DNA of 64,000 nt from Haloechinothrix sp033042135 (GTDB taxonomy: Bacteria; Actinomycetota; Actinomycetes; Mycobacteriales; Pseudonocardiaceae). The notes under the pieces were generated by a model that ran no database searches, was not told where the DNA came from, and was given only the letters and a program-made list of their open reading frames with translations. The stretch spans positions 310,001 to 374,000 of the forward strand of contig NZ_WBXM01000003.1 in NCBI RefSeq assembly GCF_033042135.1, read 5' to 3'. Each line of letters starts with the position of its first letter. Positions within the stretch are counted from its first letter, which is position 1. Both the position numbers and the translations under genes were made by a program. Shown here piece by piece: positions 9,695-18,485 of this stretch.

Positions 9695-10327
9695 GTGAGT
9701 GACGAGGCGGTGGGAGCCGGAGCGCCGGGAGAGGGCAGCCGCCCGGAGCGGGTGTCGCCGATCAACGTCGCGAACCTGTTGACGGTGCTGCGACTGGCAC
9801 TGGTGCCGCTGTTCCTCATCGCCCTGTTCAGCGGAGAGGACGGCGACTACGGGTGGCGGCTGGTGGCCACCGCGCTGTTCGCGCTGGCGGCGCTCACCGA
9901 CCAGGTGGACGGCTGGGTGGCCCGTAGCCGGGGGCTGATCACCGACTTCGGCAAGATCGTCGACCCGATCGCAGACAAGGCGCTCATCGGGGCGGCGTTG
10001 CTCGGGCTGAGCCTGCTCGGCGAGCTCCCGTGGTGGATCACGATCGTGATCATCGCCCGCGAGCTCGGGGTCACGTTGCTGCGGGTCATCGTGATCCGGC
10101 ACGGTGTCATTCCGGCCAGCAGGGGAGGCAAGGCCAAGACCACGGCGCAGATCGCGGCGCTGCTGCTGTTCCTGCTGCCGCTTCCCTCGGTGCTGGATCC
10201 GGTGAGCTGGACGGTGATGGGGCTCGCGGTGTTGCTGACGGTGGTGACCGGGATCGATTACCTGGTGCGCGCGCTGCGGGCCGCGGCACGGCGTCGGGGT
10301 GACGACTCCGCCACGGTGGAGGAGTAA
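9695..10327 (+). CDS. pgsA: CDP-alcohol phosphatidyltransferase (PgsA)
   Basis: This 210-residue integral membrane enzyme is assigned as CDP-diacylglycerol-glycerol-3-phosphate phosphatidyltransferase, the step toward phosphatidylglycerol and cardiolipin. The family signature D-x2-DG-x2-AR-x8-G-x3-D-x3-D is complete: Asp69, Asp72-Gly73, Ala76-Arg77, Gly86, Asp90 and Asp94. About five hydrophobic helices surround it. The GTG at 9695 is chosen because earlier in-frame sequence is Arg/Pro-rich and unlike the family. The TAA stop overlaps the next ATG by one base. The position before cinA-clgR-pspA equals pgsA3 (Rv2746c) in M. tuberculosis. Confidence 0.9.
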   Translation: MSDEAVGAGAPGEGSRPERVSPINVANLLTVLRLALVPLFLIALFSGEDGDYGWRLVATALFALAALTDQVDGWVARSRGLITDFGKIVDPIADKALIGAALLGLSLLGELPWWITIVIIARELGVTLLRVIVIRHGVIPASRGGKAKTTAQIAALLLFLLPLPSVLDPVSWTVMGLAVLLTVVTGIDYLVRALRAAARRRGDDSATVEE

Positions 10328-10824
10328 TGGCAAGCGGCGGGCAGCGAGACCATGCCGCGGATACCACCACAACGCAGGTGATCACGTCGCTGATCGAGCG
10401 TGGTCAGACTGTGGCCACCGCGGAGTCCATGACGGCTGGCGCGGTGTGCGCGCGGCTGACGTCGGTCGCTGGGGCCAGCGCCGCCGTGCGGGGCGGGCTG
10501 ATCGTGTACGCGACGGAGCTGAAAGCCCGGCTCGCCGGGGTCGACGGCGAGCTGCTCCGGCGGCACGGGCCGGTGCATCCGGAGGTGGCCACGGAGCTGG
10601 CAGGGGGAGCGGTCACGGTCTGCGGCGCCGACTGGGGGCTCGCGGTAACCGGGGTCGCGGGCCCCGGGCCGCAGGACGGCATCCCCAGCGGAACGGTTCA
10701 CCTCGCGGTGGCGGGTCCGGGCGTGCGGGCGGTGCGCACGCTGCGCTCGGCGGCCGATCGTGCCGGGGTCCGCGCGGCGTCGGTGGCGGCCGCTGTCGAG
10801 TTGCTCCGGGAACATCTGCACTGA
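10327..10824 (+). CDS. pncC: CinA C-terminal-type nicotinamide-nucleotide amidohydrolase (PncC)
   Basis: This 165-residue stand-alone CinA/PncC domain would deamidate nicotinamide mononucleotide in the pyridine-nucleotide cycle. The family landmarks are TAESMTAGAVCARLT near the N-terminus, GGLIVYATELKARL, and the C-terminal GVAGPGPQDGIPSGTVHLAV. The N-terminal molybdopterin-binding-like half of full CinA is absent, as is common in short PncC proteins. Its ATG overlaps the pgsA stop by one base, so the two are translationally coupled. ClgR follows after about 100 bp. Confidence 0.9.
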   Translation: MASGGQRDHAADTTTTQVITSLIERGQTVATAESMTAGAVCARLTSVAGASAAVRGGLIVYATELKARLAGVDGELLRRHGPVHPEVATELAGGAVTVCGADWGLAVTGVAGPGPQDGIPSGTVHLAVAGPGVRAVRTLRSAADRAGVRAASVAAAVELLREHLH

Positions 10825-10928
10825 CCTGTGCGTTCGCCTGTGGCGGAAGCTGTGGTACACGTATGCGCCGAGGGGGCGACTGTGGGTACCGTTGACAGCG
10901 GGTGTGACATCGGAAGGGAGGCCCCGCG

Positions 10929-11345
10929 ATGACCGTGCTGCTGCGCGAGGCGATTGGTGATCGTCTGCGCCACGCCCGCACGAACCAGCGCCGTTCGTTG
11001 CGGGAGATCTCGCATGCCGCGCGGGTCAGCCTCGGCTACCTCTCCGAGGTCGAGCGCGGGCAGAAGGAAGCCTCCAGCGAGCTCCTCGCGGCTATCTGCG
11101 ATGCGCTCGACATGCCATTGGCCACACTGCTGCGCTCGGTCGCCTCGGATGTCGACGCCTTGGGAGCGATGGCGATCGACGGCGCCGACTTCGACGGCCA
11201 CCAGCGTCCGCCCCAGGAGGGCGCTGTCGAGGCCGAGGGCGGCGGCCTGCCCACCGCGATGGCCTCCACGGCCACGCGCTCTCGGACGGGCGGCGGCTTC
11301 GAGCGCCCGGGGGAGGGACGCTCCGTACCGGCCGTGCTGGCCTAG
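10929..11345 (+). CDS. clgR: XRE-family regulator ClgR
   Basis: This 138-residue regulator has a helix-turn-helix at about residues 10-65, with the core SLREISHAARVSLGYLSEVE and the family-specific ERGQKEASSELL. ClgR activates clp protease and envelope-stress genes in actinobacteria and is itself removed by Clp proteolysis. The protein ends in VPAVLA, a small hydrophobic tail of the kind ClpP-dependent degrons use; that reading is inference. A strong ribosome-binding site (GGGAGG) precedes ATG 10929. Its place directly before pspA and pspM repeats the mycobacterial clgR-pspA-pspM module, so it probably activates those two genes. Confidence 0.9.
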   Translation: MTVLLREAIGDRLRHARTNQRRSLREISHAARVSLGYLSEVERGQKEASSELLAAICDALDMPLATLLRSVASDVDALGAMAIDGADFDGHQRPPQEGAVEAEGGGLPTAMASTATRSRTGGGFERPGEGRSVPAVLA

Positions 11346-11432
11346 CCGTGTTCTCCAACCAGCTGTGTGCGCGCAGGCTACGCTGCTAGGGACGTCCGGC
11401 CCGTGTGCTCTGTCACCAACCCGGAGGGTGAT

Positions 11433-11457
11433 CCGGGAGTGCCCGGAATTATCCCGG
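11433..11457. promoter_or_regulatory. Inverted repeat in the clgR-pspA gap
   Basis: The arms CCGGGA (11433-11438) and TCCCGG (11452-11457) are perfect inverted copies separated by 13 bases. The element lies about 150 bp before the pspA start, in a 263-bp gap where a pspA promoter is expected. It could bind ClgR or another regulator, or be a weak hairpin ending clgR. It does not match a ClgR box that I can state with confidence. Confidence 0.25.
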
Positions 11458-11608
11458 GGTGATCTGGAACGCGGCACCGTCACCTGACACGATGGAAGCA
11501 GGCCCGGCTCGTGCCATGGCTACCCGTCGTGAGCGTGCCGTACGCTCCGGGGGCGCGACGGAACCGGGCTATGAGAGGACCGGCACAGCGAGAAGGCAGG
11601 CGGAGGAG

Positions 11609-12487
11609 ATGGCCAACCCGTTCGTGAAGTTCTGGAAGTACCTCATGGCTGCGTTCTCGTCGAAGGTCGACGAGCACGCGGATCCGAAGGTACAGATCCA
11701 GCAGGCCATCGAAGAGGCCCAGAGTAACCACCAGGCGCTGGCGCAGCAGGCGGCTTCGGTGATCGGTAACCAGCGCCAGCTGGAGATGAAGCTGAACCGC
11801 CAGCTCGCCGAGGTGGAGAAGCTGCAGTCATCGATTCGCCAGGCACTTACGCTCGCCGAGGAGGCCCGCGAGAAGGGTGACGAGAGCAAGGCTGCCGAGT
11901 ACGAGAACGCCGCAGAGGGGTTCGCCGCGCAGCTGGTCACCGCGGAGCAGGGCATCGAGGATCTCAAGACGCTGCACGATGAGGCGTTGCAGGCGGCGAA
12001 CCAGGCGAAGCAAGCGGTGGAGCGTAACCAGCAGGTGTTGCAGCAGAAGCTTGCCGAACGGACCAAGCTGCTGTCCCAGCTGGAACAGGCGAAGATGCAG
12101 GAGCAGGTCTCCGCGTCGTTGAACCAGATGACGCAGCTGGCCGCGCCGAGCAACACGCCCTCGCTGGACGAGGTGCGGGAGAAGATCGAGGCTCGGTACT
12201 CGACCGCGCTGGGTCAGGCTGAGCTCGCGCAGAACTCCACCCAGGGCCGGATGCTCGAGGTGGAGCAGGCCACCACGCAGCTGGCGGGTCACAGCAGGCT
12301 GGAGCAGATCCGCGCGTCGATGAAGGGGGAATCGAGCGGCGAGCTGACCGCCGGTCAGGAGGAGTCCCGGCAGGCGATCGAGTCCGGTGAGCAGTCGTCC
12401 GGTACCGGTGCCGGCCAGTCCGGACCGAGCGTGCAGGAGGAGATCCGCAAGCGCGTCGAAGCGGAGCAGCAGAAGAAGCAGGCCTGA
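11609..12487 (+). CDS. pspA: Phage shock protein PspA/IM30-type membrane-stress protein
   Basis: PspA is a peripheral membrane coiled-coil protein that oligomerises to protect the envelope under stress. The start MANPFVKFWKYLMAAFSSKVDEHADP is chosen at ATG 11609, just after GGAGGAG, because it gives the amphipathic N-terminal helix of the family; the open frame upstream is not PspA-like. Long heptad-rich helices fill residues 25-220. The Gln/Glu/Ser-rich C-terminal third (about 220-292) is longer than in E. coli PspA and similar to the mycobacterial 35-kDa antigen. pspM follows after only 8 bp. Confidence 0.93.
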   Translation: MANPFVKFWKYLMAAFSSKVDEHADPKVQIQQAIEEAQSNHQALAQQAASVIGNQRQLEMKLNRQLAEVEKLQSSIRQALTLAEEAREKGDESKAAEYENAAEGFAAQLVTAEQGIEDLKTLHDEALQAANQAKQAVERNQQVLQQKLAERTKLLSQLEQAKMQEQVSASLNQMTQLAAPSNTPSLDEVREKIEARYSTALGQAELAQNSTQGRMLEVEQATTQLAGHSRLEQIRASMKGESSGELTAGQEESRQAIESGEQSSGTGAGQSGPSVQEEIRKRVEAEQQKKQA

Positions 12488-12495
12488 GCGGGTGG

Positions 12496-13314
12496 GTGGC
12501 CATGGCGAGTGACCATCAGCAGGTCGGGGGCGCAGCGGGAGAGCGGCCCTCGGCTGGGCCTCCTGCCGCCGCGCGACAGCCGAACCCGCTGGCGGAACTG
12601 CCGGTGGTCGCCGATATCCGCGAGTCGCTCGCGCGGTGGAACGACCCAGCGGCCAGGTTGGAACGCCGCAAGCGGCGTACCTCGCGAGCGCTGACGGTCT
12701 GGACGGTGGTCACGCTGCTGTTCGGCCTCGCAGCCGTCGCGGGTGCCGTATCGGCCGGGCAGCTCACGGCGATGGTGTTCCTTGCCCTGGCTGGGTCGAT
12801 CACGTTCGGTGCGGTCGCGGTGCGCTCGGGGATCCGGCTGCGTTCGTTGCACCGGCAACGCGTGCCGCCCGGGCGGTCCCGTGCCAGTTTGCCCGCGCCC
12901 GGCTCGGCGGCGCACGAACCGATGCGCAGGCTCGCGCGTGCCGAGTCGTCGCTCGACGAGCTGCTGGCCCAGTTGCGTACGGCAGACGGCGGCGGTGCGG
13001 GTGCGCCGGCGGACGGGGTACGCGGCACGGCCGATGAGGCCGCTCACGCGTTGCGTGGCCTCGCGGCACGGATCGAGGCGATCGAGCGGGCACGGGAGTC
13101 CGCCCCGGTATCGGAGCATGCCGCGTTGGACGCGGCGCTGTCGACGCTGCACGAGCAGCTCGAGGATGGGCTGGAGGGGTACGGCAGCCTGGTCGCGGCG
13201 GCGGGGCAAGCCGTGGCGGCGACCGATACCGGCCATGAGGGCACGCGCCAGGCGCTGGTGGATGCCACCGACCGGGTGGCTGGCCTGGCGATCGCGCTGC
13301 GCGAGCTGCGGTGA
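12496..13314 (+). CDS. pspM: PspM-like membrane partner of PspA
   Basis: This protein of 272 residues (start GTG 12496, or ATG 12502 two codons later) has a Pro/Ala-rich N-terminus, the motif NPLAELPVVADIRESLARWNDP, and two closely spaced membrane helices at about residues 65-110. The rest is an Ala/Glu-rich, probably helical cytoplasmic tail. By position and layout it corresponds to Rv2743c (PspM), the membrane protein that works with ClgR and PspA in M. tuberculosis. The fourth mycobacterial member, PspN (Rv2742c), is not next to it here; convergent pyrD follows after 6 bp. Confidence 0.75.
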   Translation: MAMASDHQQVGGAAGERPSAGPPAAARQPNPLAELPVVADIRESLARWNDPAARLERRKRRTSRALTVWTVVTLLFGLAAVAGAVSAGQLTAMVFLALAGSITFGAVAVRSGIRLRSLHRQRVPPGRSRASLPAPGSAAHEPMRRLARAESSLDELLAQLRTADGGGAGAPADGVRGTADEAAHALRGLAARIEAIERARESAPVSEHAALDAALSTLHEQLEDGLEGYGSLVAAAGQAVAATDTGHEGTRQALVDATDRVAGLAIALRELR

Positions 13315-13320
13315 CAGCCC

Positions 13321-14388
13321 TCAGCGGGCCGGAGCGCGCCCGATGGCCTTGTTGATGCCCTTCACCAGGCCGGGTCCCGAGTAGGCGAAACCGGTGTAGA
13401 GCTGGATCAGGCTGGCACCCGCGTCGAGCATGCGCAGCGCGTCGTCAGGGACGCAGATGCCGCCGACACCGATGATCGGCATGGTGCCATCGGTGGTGCG
13501 GTGGAGGAACCGCACCACCTCCACGGCGCGGGCCGCTAGCGGCCTGCCGGACAAGCCCCCGGTCTCGACAGCCATCCCGGCCTCGGCCGGATGCAGGCCG
13601 TCTCTGGCCAGCGTGGTGTTGGTGGCGATGATGCCAGCCACCTCGTGTTGGGCGCAGACGTCGAGCAGTTCGGCCAGCGCGTCCTCTGTGAGATCCGGTG
13701 CCACCTTCACCAGCACCGGGGTACGGCCGGTGCCGCGCTGCTCGGCCAGGCGCGCTGTCTCGTTGCGCAGCTCGGCCAGCAACTCGGCCAGCGCGCCACG
13801 GTCCTGCAACGACCGCAACCCCGGCGTGTTGGGGGAGCTGACGTTGACTGCGACGTAATCGGCGTAGGGGTGCAGCAGCCGCAGCGAGGTCGTGTAGTCG
13901 GTCACCGCATCGGCCAGGTCGGTGGCCTTCGACTTGCCGATGCTGATCCCGAGCGGCACGGTGGATTTGCCGGCCGTGGCGAGCCTGGCCGCCAGCGCCT
14001 CGGCACCCGCGTTGTTGAAGCCCATACGGTTGATCACCGCGCGGCTGCGCGGCAGCTGGAACAGCCGCGGTCGCGGGTTACCCGGCTGCGGCCACCGGGT
14101 GACGGTGCCGATCTCGGCGAAACCGAAGCCGAGTGCGGGCCAGGCGTGCGGCGCCGCGGCGTCTTTGTCCATACCGGCCGCCAGACCCACCGGATTGGCG
14201 AACCGCAGGCCGAACACGGTGACGGGCGCGTCGACGGCGTAGAGCTTGCGCAGCCCAGCCAGCGCGGTGGGTGTGGCGCTGAGCCGGGCGAGTGCGGCCA
14301 GCGTACGCTCGTGCACCGTTTCCGGGTCGCGACCTGCCAGCTGGTACAAAGCGGGTCGCAGCAGCGACCGGAAGAGACGCCCACTCAT
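13321..14388 (-). CDS. pyrD: Quinone-dependent dihydroorotate dehydrogenase (class 2)
   Basis: This enzyme oxidises dihydroorotate to orotate in pyrimidine synthesis and passes electrons to membrane quinone. The protein has 355 residues from ATG 14388. Class 2 features are an N-terminal helical membrane-docking segment (residues 1-40), the FMN-barrel start NPVGLAAGMDKDA, the catalytic-loop serine in VNVSSPNTPGLR, and the phosphate-binding GVGGICVPDDALRML. It converges on pspM with a 6-bp gap and lies 10 bp after the ParA-like gene on the same strand, so the two may be cotranscribed. Confidence 0.95.
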   Translation of the reverse strand: MSGRLFRSLLRPALYQLAGRDPETVHERTLAALARLSATPTALAGLRKLYAVDAPVTVFGLRFANPVGLAAGMDKDAAAPHAWPALGFGFAEIGTVTRWPQPGNPRPRLFQLPRSRAVINRMGFNNAGAEALAARLATAGKSTVPLGISIGKSKATDLADAVTDYTTSLRLLHPYADYVAVNVSSPNTPGLRSLQDRGALAELLAELRNETARLAEQRGTGRTPVLVKVAPDLTEDALAELLDVCAQHEVAGIIATNTTLARDGLHPAEAGMAVETGGLSGRPLAARAVEVVRFLHRTTDGTMPIIGVGGICVPDDALRMLDAGASLIQLYTGFAYSGPGLVKGINKAIGRAPAR

Positions 14389-14398
14389 CGGGTACCGA

Positions 14399-15310
14399 TC
14401 ACCCCGTCGAGGCCGTGCCGGTGCCTGCACTGGCGTCGGAGTCGGTCACGTCTTCCTCGCGGAGTTCGCCCGACACCTCGTCCCAGCCATCGGCGTCGCC
14501 GGAGGGTGGCTCCAGGTGGTGCCTGCCACGGCGTGAGGACCGCAGGATGCGGGCGAGAACCAGGTTGAACGCCAGCGCGATCTCGCGGCCGCCCGGGGTC
14601 TGCCACTCGTGGATGGGGGTGCATGACCCGGAGGCCTGCTGCACGGCCAGCCGGTCGGGCAGCGCCACCGGCATCACCAGCGGACCGAAGCTCTCGCGCA
14701 GCTCCTGGATGCGGTAGTGATGCTCCTGCGACCGGTTGCGGAACTTGTTGACCAGCACGCCGAGCGCGCGCAACTGGGGGTTGTGCTCAGCGCGCGTGTT
14801 CTCGATGGCTTCGAAGGCGCGCCGGGCACCGGAGACCGCATACATCGTGGGTTCGGTGACCAGCAGCGCGCCGTGCGAGGCGGTCAGTGCCGAGCGCGTC
14901 AACCTGCCCAGCGAGGGTGGGCAGTCGAGGATTGCGAGGTCATAGGGACCCTGCTCGCCGGTGCCGTCCAGCAGGTGCAGTGCCCTGCCGAGGCCTTCCA
15001 GCGTGCGCGAGGTCGGGGCGGGCTCGTTGAGCGCCTCGACATCCTCGGAGCCGACCAGCACGTGCAGGTCGTCGCTCCACCCGCTGGGGGCGATGGCCTG
15101 GTGCAGTATGGGCGGCCGGGGGGTGGCCAGTACGTCCGAGAGGTTGCACTCGGACTGCTGCGGATCGAGAGTGGTTGTGGCGTTGCACTGCGGGTCGAGA
15201 TCGACGACGAGGGCGCGACTGCCGCGGCGGAGCGCGGCCGAGGCAAGCCCCAGTGCCACGGTCGTCTTCCCGACGCCGCCCTTCAGGCTCAGCACCGCCA
15301 CGGTCTGCAC
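14399..15310 (-). CDS. ParA/MinD-type ATPase
   Basis: This 303-residue P-loop ATPase has the deviant Walker A motif LKGGVGKTT near residue 9, and LVVDLDPQCNATTTL and DLAILDCPPSLG as the next motifs. ParA-family proteins position DNA or protein cargo by ATP-driven surface dynamics. There is no parB nearby, so it is an orphan ParA rather than the chromosomal parAB pair. The GTG start at 15310 (VQTVAVLSLKGG) gives the standard N-terminus. The last roughly 40 residues are acidic and Gly-rich. The same frame stays open upstream, where a second, degraded Walker A segment occurs. Confidence 0.85.
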   Translation of the reverse strand: MQTVAVLSLKGGVGKTTVALGLASAALRRGSRALVVDLDPQCNATTTLDPQQSECNLSDVLATPRPPILHQAIAPSGWSDDLHVLVGSEDVEALNEPAPTSRTLEGLGRALHLLDGTGEQGPYDLAILDCPPSLGRLTRSALTASHGALLVTEPTMYAVSGARRAFEAIENTRAEHNPQLRALGVLVNKFRNRSQEHHYRIQELRESFGPLVMPVALPDRLAVQQASGSCTPIHEWQTPGGREIALAFNLVLARILRSSRRGRHHLEPPSGDADGWDEVSGELREEDVTDSDASAGTGTASTG

Positions 15311-15711
15311 GCCCCCGAGCGTATCCGCTCGTGCGTACTCGCACCGCCCATGGTGGCCGATCCGGCCCCTGTGATGCGGCTGCCCGCCTTGTCGAGGCCC
15401 GTTGTGCAGCGGCGGAGCCGATAAGAGCCGGGTCGAGGGTGGGCGGTTCCTGCTGTACAGCGCGGCCGAGGGCAATCCCAGCGTGACGGTGGTCTTGCCG
15501 ACACCACCTGCGAGACCGCGTGGCGCGAGCGCGTGCGCACCCGGGAGCATAGGCTGCCAGGGACGCGCTCGCTGACCTGCTGCGTAGCGCTCGCGGCGGC
15601 ATGACACGATCGATGCATTCACCCGGGGTACGCAGCCATACCGGAGTGAATCCCGGCCCGGCGTGGCGGGGCGCAGATCGTCCGGAGCGAACAGGTATAC
15701 GGTGAGAGGCC
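15311..15711. other. 401-bp gap between the ParA-like gene and a methyltransferase
   Basis: This divergent gap should contain promoters for both flanking genes. I see no complete gene in it. Its one visible content is the degraded ParA 5' fragment described separately. The rest is GC-rich without obvious repeats. Confidence 0.5.
15460..15508 (-). pseudogene. Decayed copy of a parA 5' segment
   Basis: On the minus strand this segment encodes GGVGKTTVTLGLPSAAL, nearly the same as GGVGKTTVALGLASAAL in the real ParA-like gene about 230 bp further along. By eye the two 49-bp DNA stretches (15460-15508 and 15232-15280) match without gaps at about 38 of 49 bases, in the same frame. Only this Walker A region is recognisable; no start, switch regions or C-terminal half follow. 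It is best read as a relic of a tandem duplication or of a second parA. Confidence 0.55.
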
Positions 15712-16443
15712 ATGCGAAACGACACCTCGGCGGTCCTCGGTTCGAGCGCGGTCGGTCTCGCGCTCGAGGCGGAGCTGGCGCGTGCGCGCGAGCGCGGCAA
15801 CGCCGATCCCCATGTGGTCGACGTCGGTGGTGGCAGTGGCGGTTGGGCGGTGCCGCTGGCCACGCAGGGCTGCCGGGTGACCGTCGTCGAGCCGAATCCG
15901 AACGCGATCGCGACGCTGCAGCGACGCGCGGACGAGGAAGGGGTGCGCGACCACATCGCCGTCGTCGCCAACGATTCGGACGCGCTGGCCACCGAGATCG
16001 AACCGGGTACAGCCGATCTGGTGCTGGCGCATGGCTTACTCGAGGTGGTCGACGACCCGGCGGGGACGATGGCGGCGCTGGCCGCGACCGTCACCGAAGA
16101 GGGAGCTGTCTCGGTGTTGACGGCCAACAAGCACGGGGCGGTGCTGCACAAAGCCCTGGCAGGCAGGTTCGCGGAGGCGCGCCAGCTGCACGCTGCGCAG
16201 GCAGGCGTGGTGCACGACGACGGTGAGACGTTGCTGCGCAGGTTCGACGTGGACGGCTTGCGGGCGCTGCATCACGCCGCCGGGCTCGATATCGTGCTGG
16301 TGCAAGGTGAGGGTGTGGTGCCGGACTCCGCGCACGACACGCACGATCCCGAACTCGCGGAGTTCGAGCGCGCGACGGCGGCCTCGCCGCCGCTACGCGA
16401 CATCGCCAGCAGGCTGCACGTGCTGGCGCGCCGCGTGACCTAG
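15712..16443 (+). CDS. Class I SAM-dependent methyltransferase
   Basis: This 243-residue protein has a Rossmann-type methyltransferase fold. Motif I is VVDVGGGSGGWAV (about residues 34-46), the acidic residue after beta-2 lies in VTVVEPNP, and motif IV is ADLVLAHGLLEVVDDP. The layout resembles UbiE/CmoA-like enzymes, but the substrate cannot be told. It starts at ATG 15712 and is followed after 96 bp by dinB. In several actinomycetes a methyltransferase stands in this neighbourhood of DUF3040 and mraZ. Confidence 0.8.
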   Translation: MRNDTSAVLGSSAVGLALEAELARARERGNADPHVVDVGGGSGGWAVPLATQGCRVTVVEPNPNAIATLQRRADEEGVRDHIAVVANDSDALATEIEPGTADLVLAHGLLEVVDDPAGTMAALAATVTEEGAVSVLTANKHGAVLHKALAGRFAEARQLHAAQAGVVHDDGETLLRRFDVDGLRALHHAAGLDIVLVQGEGVVPDSAHDTHDPELAEFERATAASPPLRDIASRLHVLARRVT

Positions 16444-16539
16444 GTGTGACGTCGGCGCGGCATCGGCATCGCGCTGGCGTGGTGCCGTCGTGGCGCCGTC
16501 ACGACGGACGGTGTCGTGACATGCCGGAGGGGACACGCG

Positions 16540-17826
16540 ATGGGCCGGAACGCCGAGCTGCCACCGGAGCTGGCGCGTTTCCGGGTTTCGCGGCAGGCAG
16601 GGCAGGCCGGGGACGTCGGTGCCGGGGAAGGCCCGGACGACACCGGCTGCCACGTGCTACACATCGACATGGACGCGTTCTTCGCCGCCGTGGAGTTGCG
16701 GACGCGCCCCGAACTCGCCGACCGGCCGGTCATCGTGGCGGGGGATGGGCCGCGATCTGTGGTGCTGTCGGCGAACTATCCCGCCCGTCGCTACGGGGTG
16801 CACTCGGCGATGCCGGTGGCCGGGGCGTACCGGCGCTGCCCGAGGTTGACGCTGTTGACACCGACGCCCGGTGCCTACCGCGAGATCTCGCGCGGGGTGA
16901 TGGACATCTTCCGGGCCGTGACGCCCCAGGTCGAACCGCTCAGTCTCGACGAGGCCTTCCTTGACGTCGGCGGTGCACTGCGCCGTCTGGACAGGACACC
17001 GGCAGGGATAGCCGCCGACGTCCGCGAGGAAGTGGCTGCCGCGTACGGCATCACCTGCTCGGTCGGGATCGCCCCGGTGAAGTTCCTGGCGAAGCTGGCG
17101 TCGAGCATGGCCAAGCCGGACGGCATGCTGGCCGTGCCTGCGGCGCGGGCACTCGAGTTCCTGCACCCGCTACCCGCGTCGGCGCTGCACGGGGTCGGCG
17201 GCCGGACCACGGCATCGCTGGAGCGCCTCGGGGTCCACACCATCGGCGATGTGGCGCACACACCACTGCCGCGGTTGCGGCGTGCCATCGGCGCGGCCGC
17301 GGCAGGTCATGTCCACGCCCTGGCGTGGGCGCGTGACCCGCGGCCGGTGGTAGCCGATGCCCCCGAGAAGTCGCTCGGGGCAGAGCACACCTTCGACACG
17401 GATCGCGACAGCCGCGCCGAGCACACCAGGGAACTGTTGCGGCTAGCCGACCGGGTCTCGTCGAGCCTGCGTGGCAAGCGGCTTCGTGCCCGGACGGTGG
17501 CCATCAAGGTGCGCTTCGCGGACTTCACGACGATCACCCGATCGCGTTCGGTTCCGGTGCCGACGGATGTGACGCGGGAGATCTACCGGTGCGCCCGAGA
17601 CTTGCTCGGCGAGTGCGTCCCGCCCCGTGCCCTGGTTAGGCTACTCGGGGTGCGTGCGGAGGGGCTCGTGGATGCCCGTTCCGGCGAACAGTTAAGCTTT
17701 GCCCCCGACGGATCGCGGTGGCGGGATGCCGAGGTGGCGGTGGATGATGCTCGTCACCGCTTCGGTGCGGCAGCCGTGCGTCCGGCGTCCTTGCTGCCGC
17801 CTAGCGGGGGCGAGGATCGGCGTTGA
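16540..17826 (+). CDS. dinB: DNA polymerase IV (Y family)
   Basis: This translesion polymerase has 428 residues. The metal-binding sites are visible in HIDMDAFFAAVE (Asp43) and SLDEAFLD (Asp137-Glu138), and the YPARRYGV and NYPAR stretches are typical of the fingers region. The little-finger domain covers about residues 290-400. ATG 16540 is preferred because GGAGGGG lies at 16524-16530. The C-terminal clamp-binding motif appears as QLSF rather than the common QLSLF, so clamp binding may be weakened. This is seen directly, but its effect is inference. Confidence 0.93.
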   Translation: MGRNAELPPELARFRVSRQAGQAGDVGAGEGPDDTGCHVLHIDMDAFFAAVELRTRPELADRPVIVAGDGPRSVVLSANYPARRYGVHSAMPVAGAYRRCPRLTLLTPTPGAYREISRGVMDIFRAVTPQVEPLSLDEAFLDVGGALRRLDRTPAGIAADVREEVAAAYGITCSVGIAPVKFLAKLASSMAKPDGMLAVPAARALEFLHPLPASALHGVGGRTTASLERLGVHTIGDVAHTPLPRLRRAIGAAAAGHVHALAWARDPRPVVADAPEKSLGAEHTFDTDRDSRAEHTRELLRLADRVSSSLRGKRLRARTVAIKVRFADFTTITRSRSVPVPTDVTREIYRCARDLLGECVPPRALVRLLGVRAEGLVDARSGEQLSFAPDGSRWRDAEVAVDDARHRFGAAAVRPASLLPPSGGEDRR

Positions 17827-17991
17827 TCCGTCGCGTCGGGAAATCTACACACGTGTAATGCCGGTTAGGGTAGTCGCGTACGCGAGGTGCTCGTATCCTG
17901 GACAGTGAAACCACCGGCCGCTGGTGGGCAGACAGGATCCGTCGAGTTGCGCCGCGCGGCGTGCGCGACATGCTGCGGGAGGTTGAGGACG

Positions 17992-18405
17992 ATGCCACTC
18001 TCCGAGCATGAGCAGCGTATGCTCGAGCAGATCGAGCAGGCCCTGTACGAGGAGGACCCGAAGTTCGCCACGAGCGTGCGCGGGACCCGCGTGCATAGGC
18101 CTAACCGGCGCAAGCGGATCCTCGGCGTGGCGCTCTTCCTCGTGGGTGCCGTGTGCCTGCCTCTCGGGGTGATGCTCGACCTGCGCCTGGCCGAGGTGCC
18201 GTACCTGAGCGTGCTGGGCTTCCTGATGATGTTCATCGGTGTGCTGGTCACCATCGCCTCGCTGCGGCCGCCGCAGGCGTTCCCGACCGACGACGAGGAC
18301 GGCAAGAACGACCAGACGGGTTCCAGTGGTAAGGACAAGGAATCGCGGAGTTCCTTCGCGCAGCGGATGGAGCAGCGCTTCAAGCACCGCTTCGACGACC
18401 GGTGA
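17992..18405 (+). CDS. DUF3040 small membrane protein
   Basis: This 137-residue protein starts MPLSEHEQRMLEQIEQALYEEDPKFA, the DUF3040 hallmark, at ATG 17992 with GGGAGG upstream. Two membrane helices (about residues 42-62 and 68-90) are followed by a charged Lys/Glu/Asp tail. DUF3040 genes commonly lie just before mraZ in actinobacteria (for example Rv2169c), and here mraZ follows after the MoxR operon has intervened. The function is not known; a link to envelope growth is inferred only from location. Confidence 0.85.
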   Translation: MPLSEHEQRMLEQIEQALYEEDPKFATSVRGTRVHRPNRRKRILGVALFLVGAVCLPLGVMLDLRLAEVPYLSVLGFLMMFIGVLVTIASLRPPQAFPTDDEDGKNDQTGSSGKDKESRSSFAQRMEQRFKHRFDDR

Positions 18406-18485
18406 GCGCCCAGCGCCAGACCCTTTCCAGCGGCTTCAGCGACTTCCAGCGGCCTCAGGGCCTCCGGTGCCGCATCCCGGGGGAA

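Noticed and set aside
10850..10928. A ClgR box upstream of clgR in CGCCGAGGGGGCG
   Set aside because: It deviates from the CGC-N5-GCG-type consensus I could recall, so I do not report it as a site.
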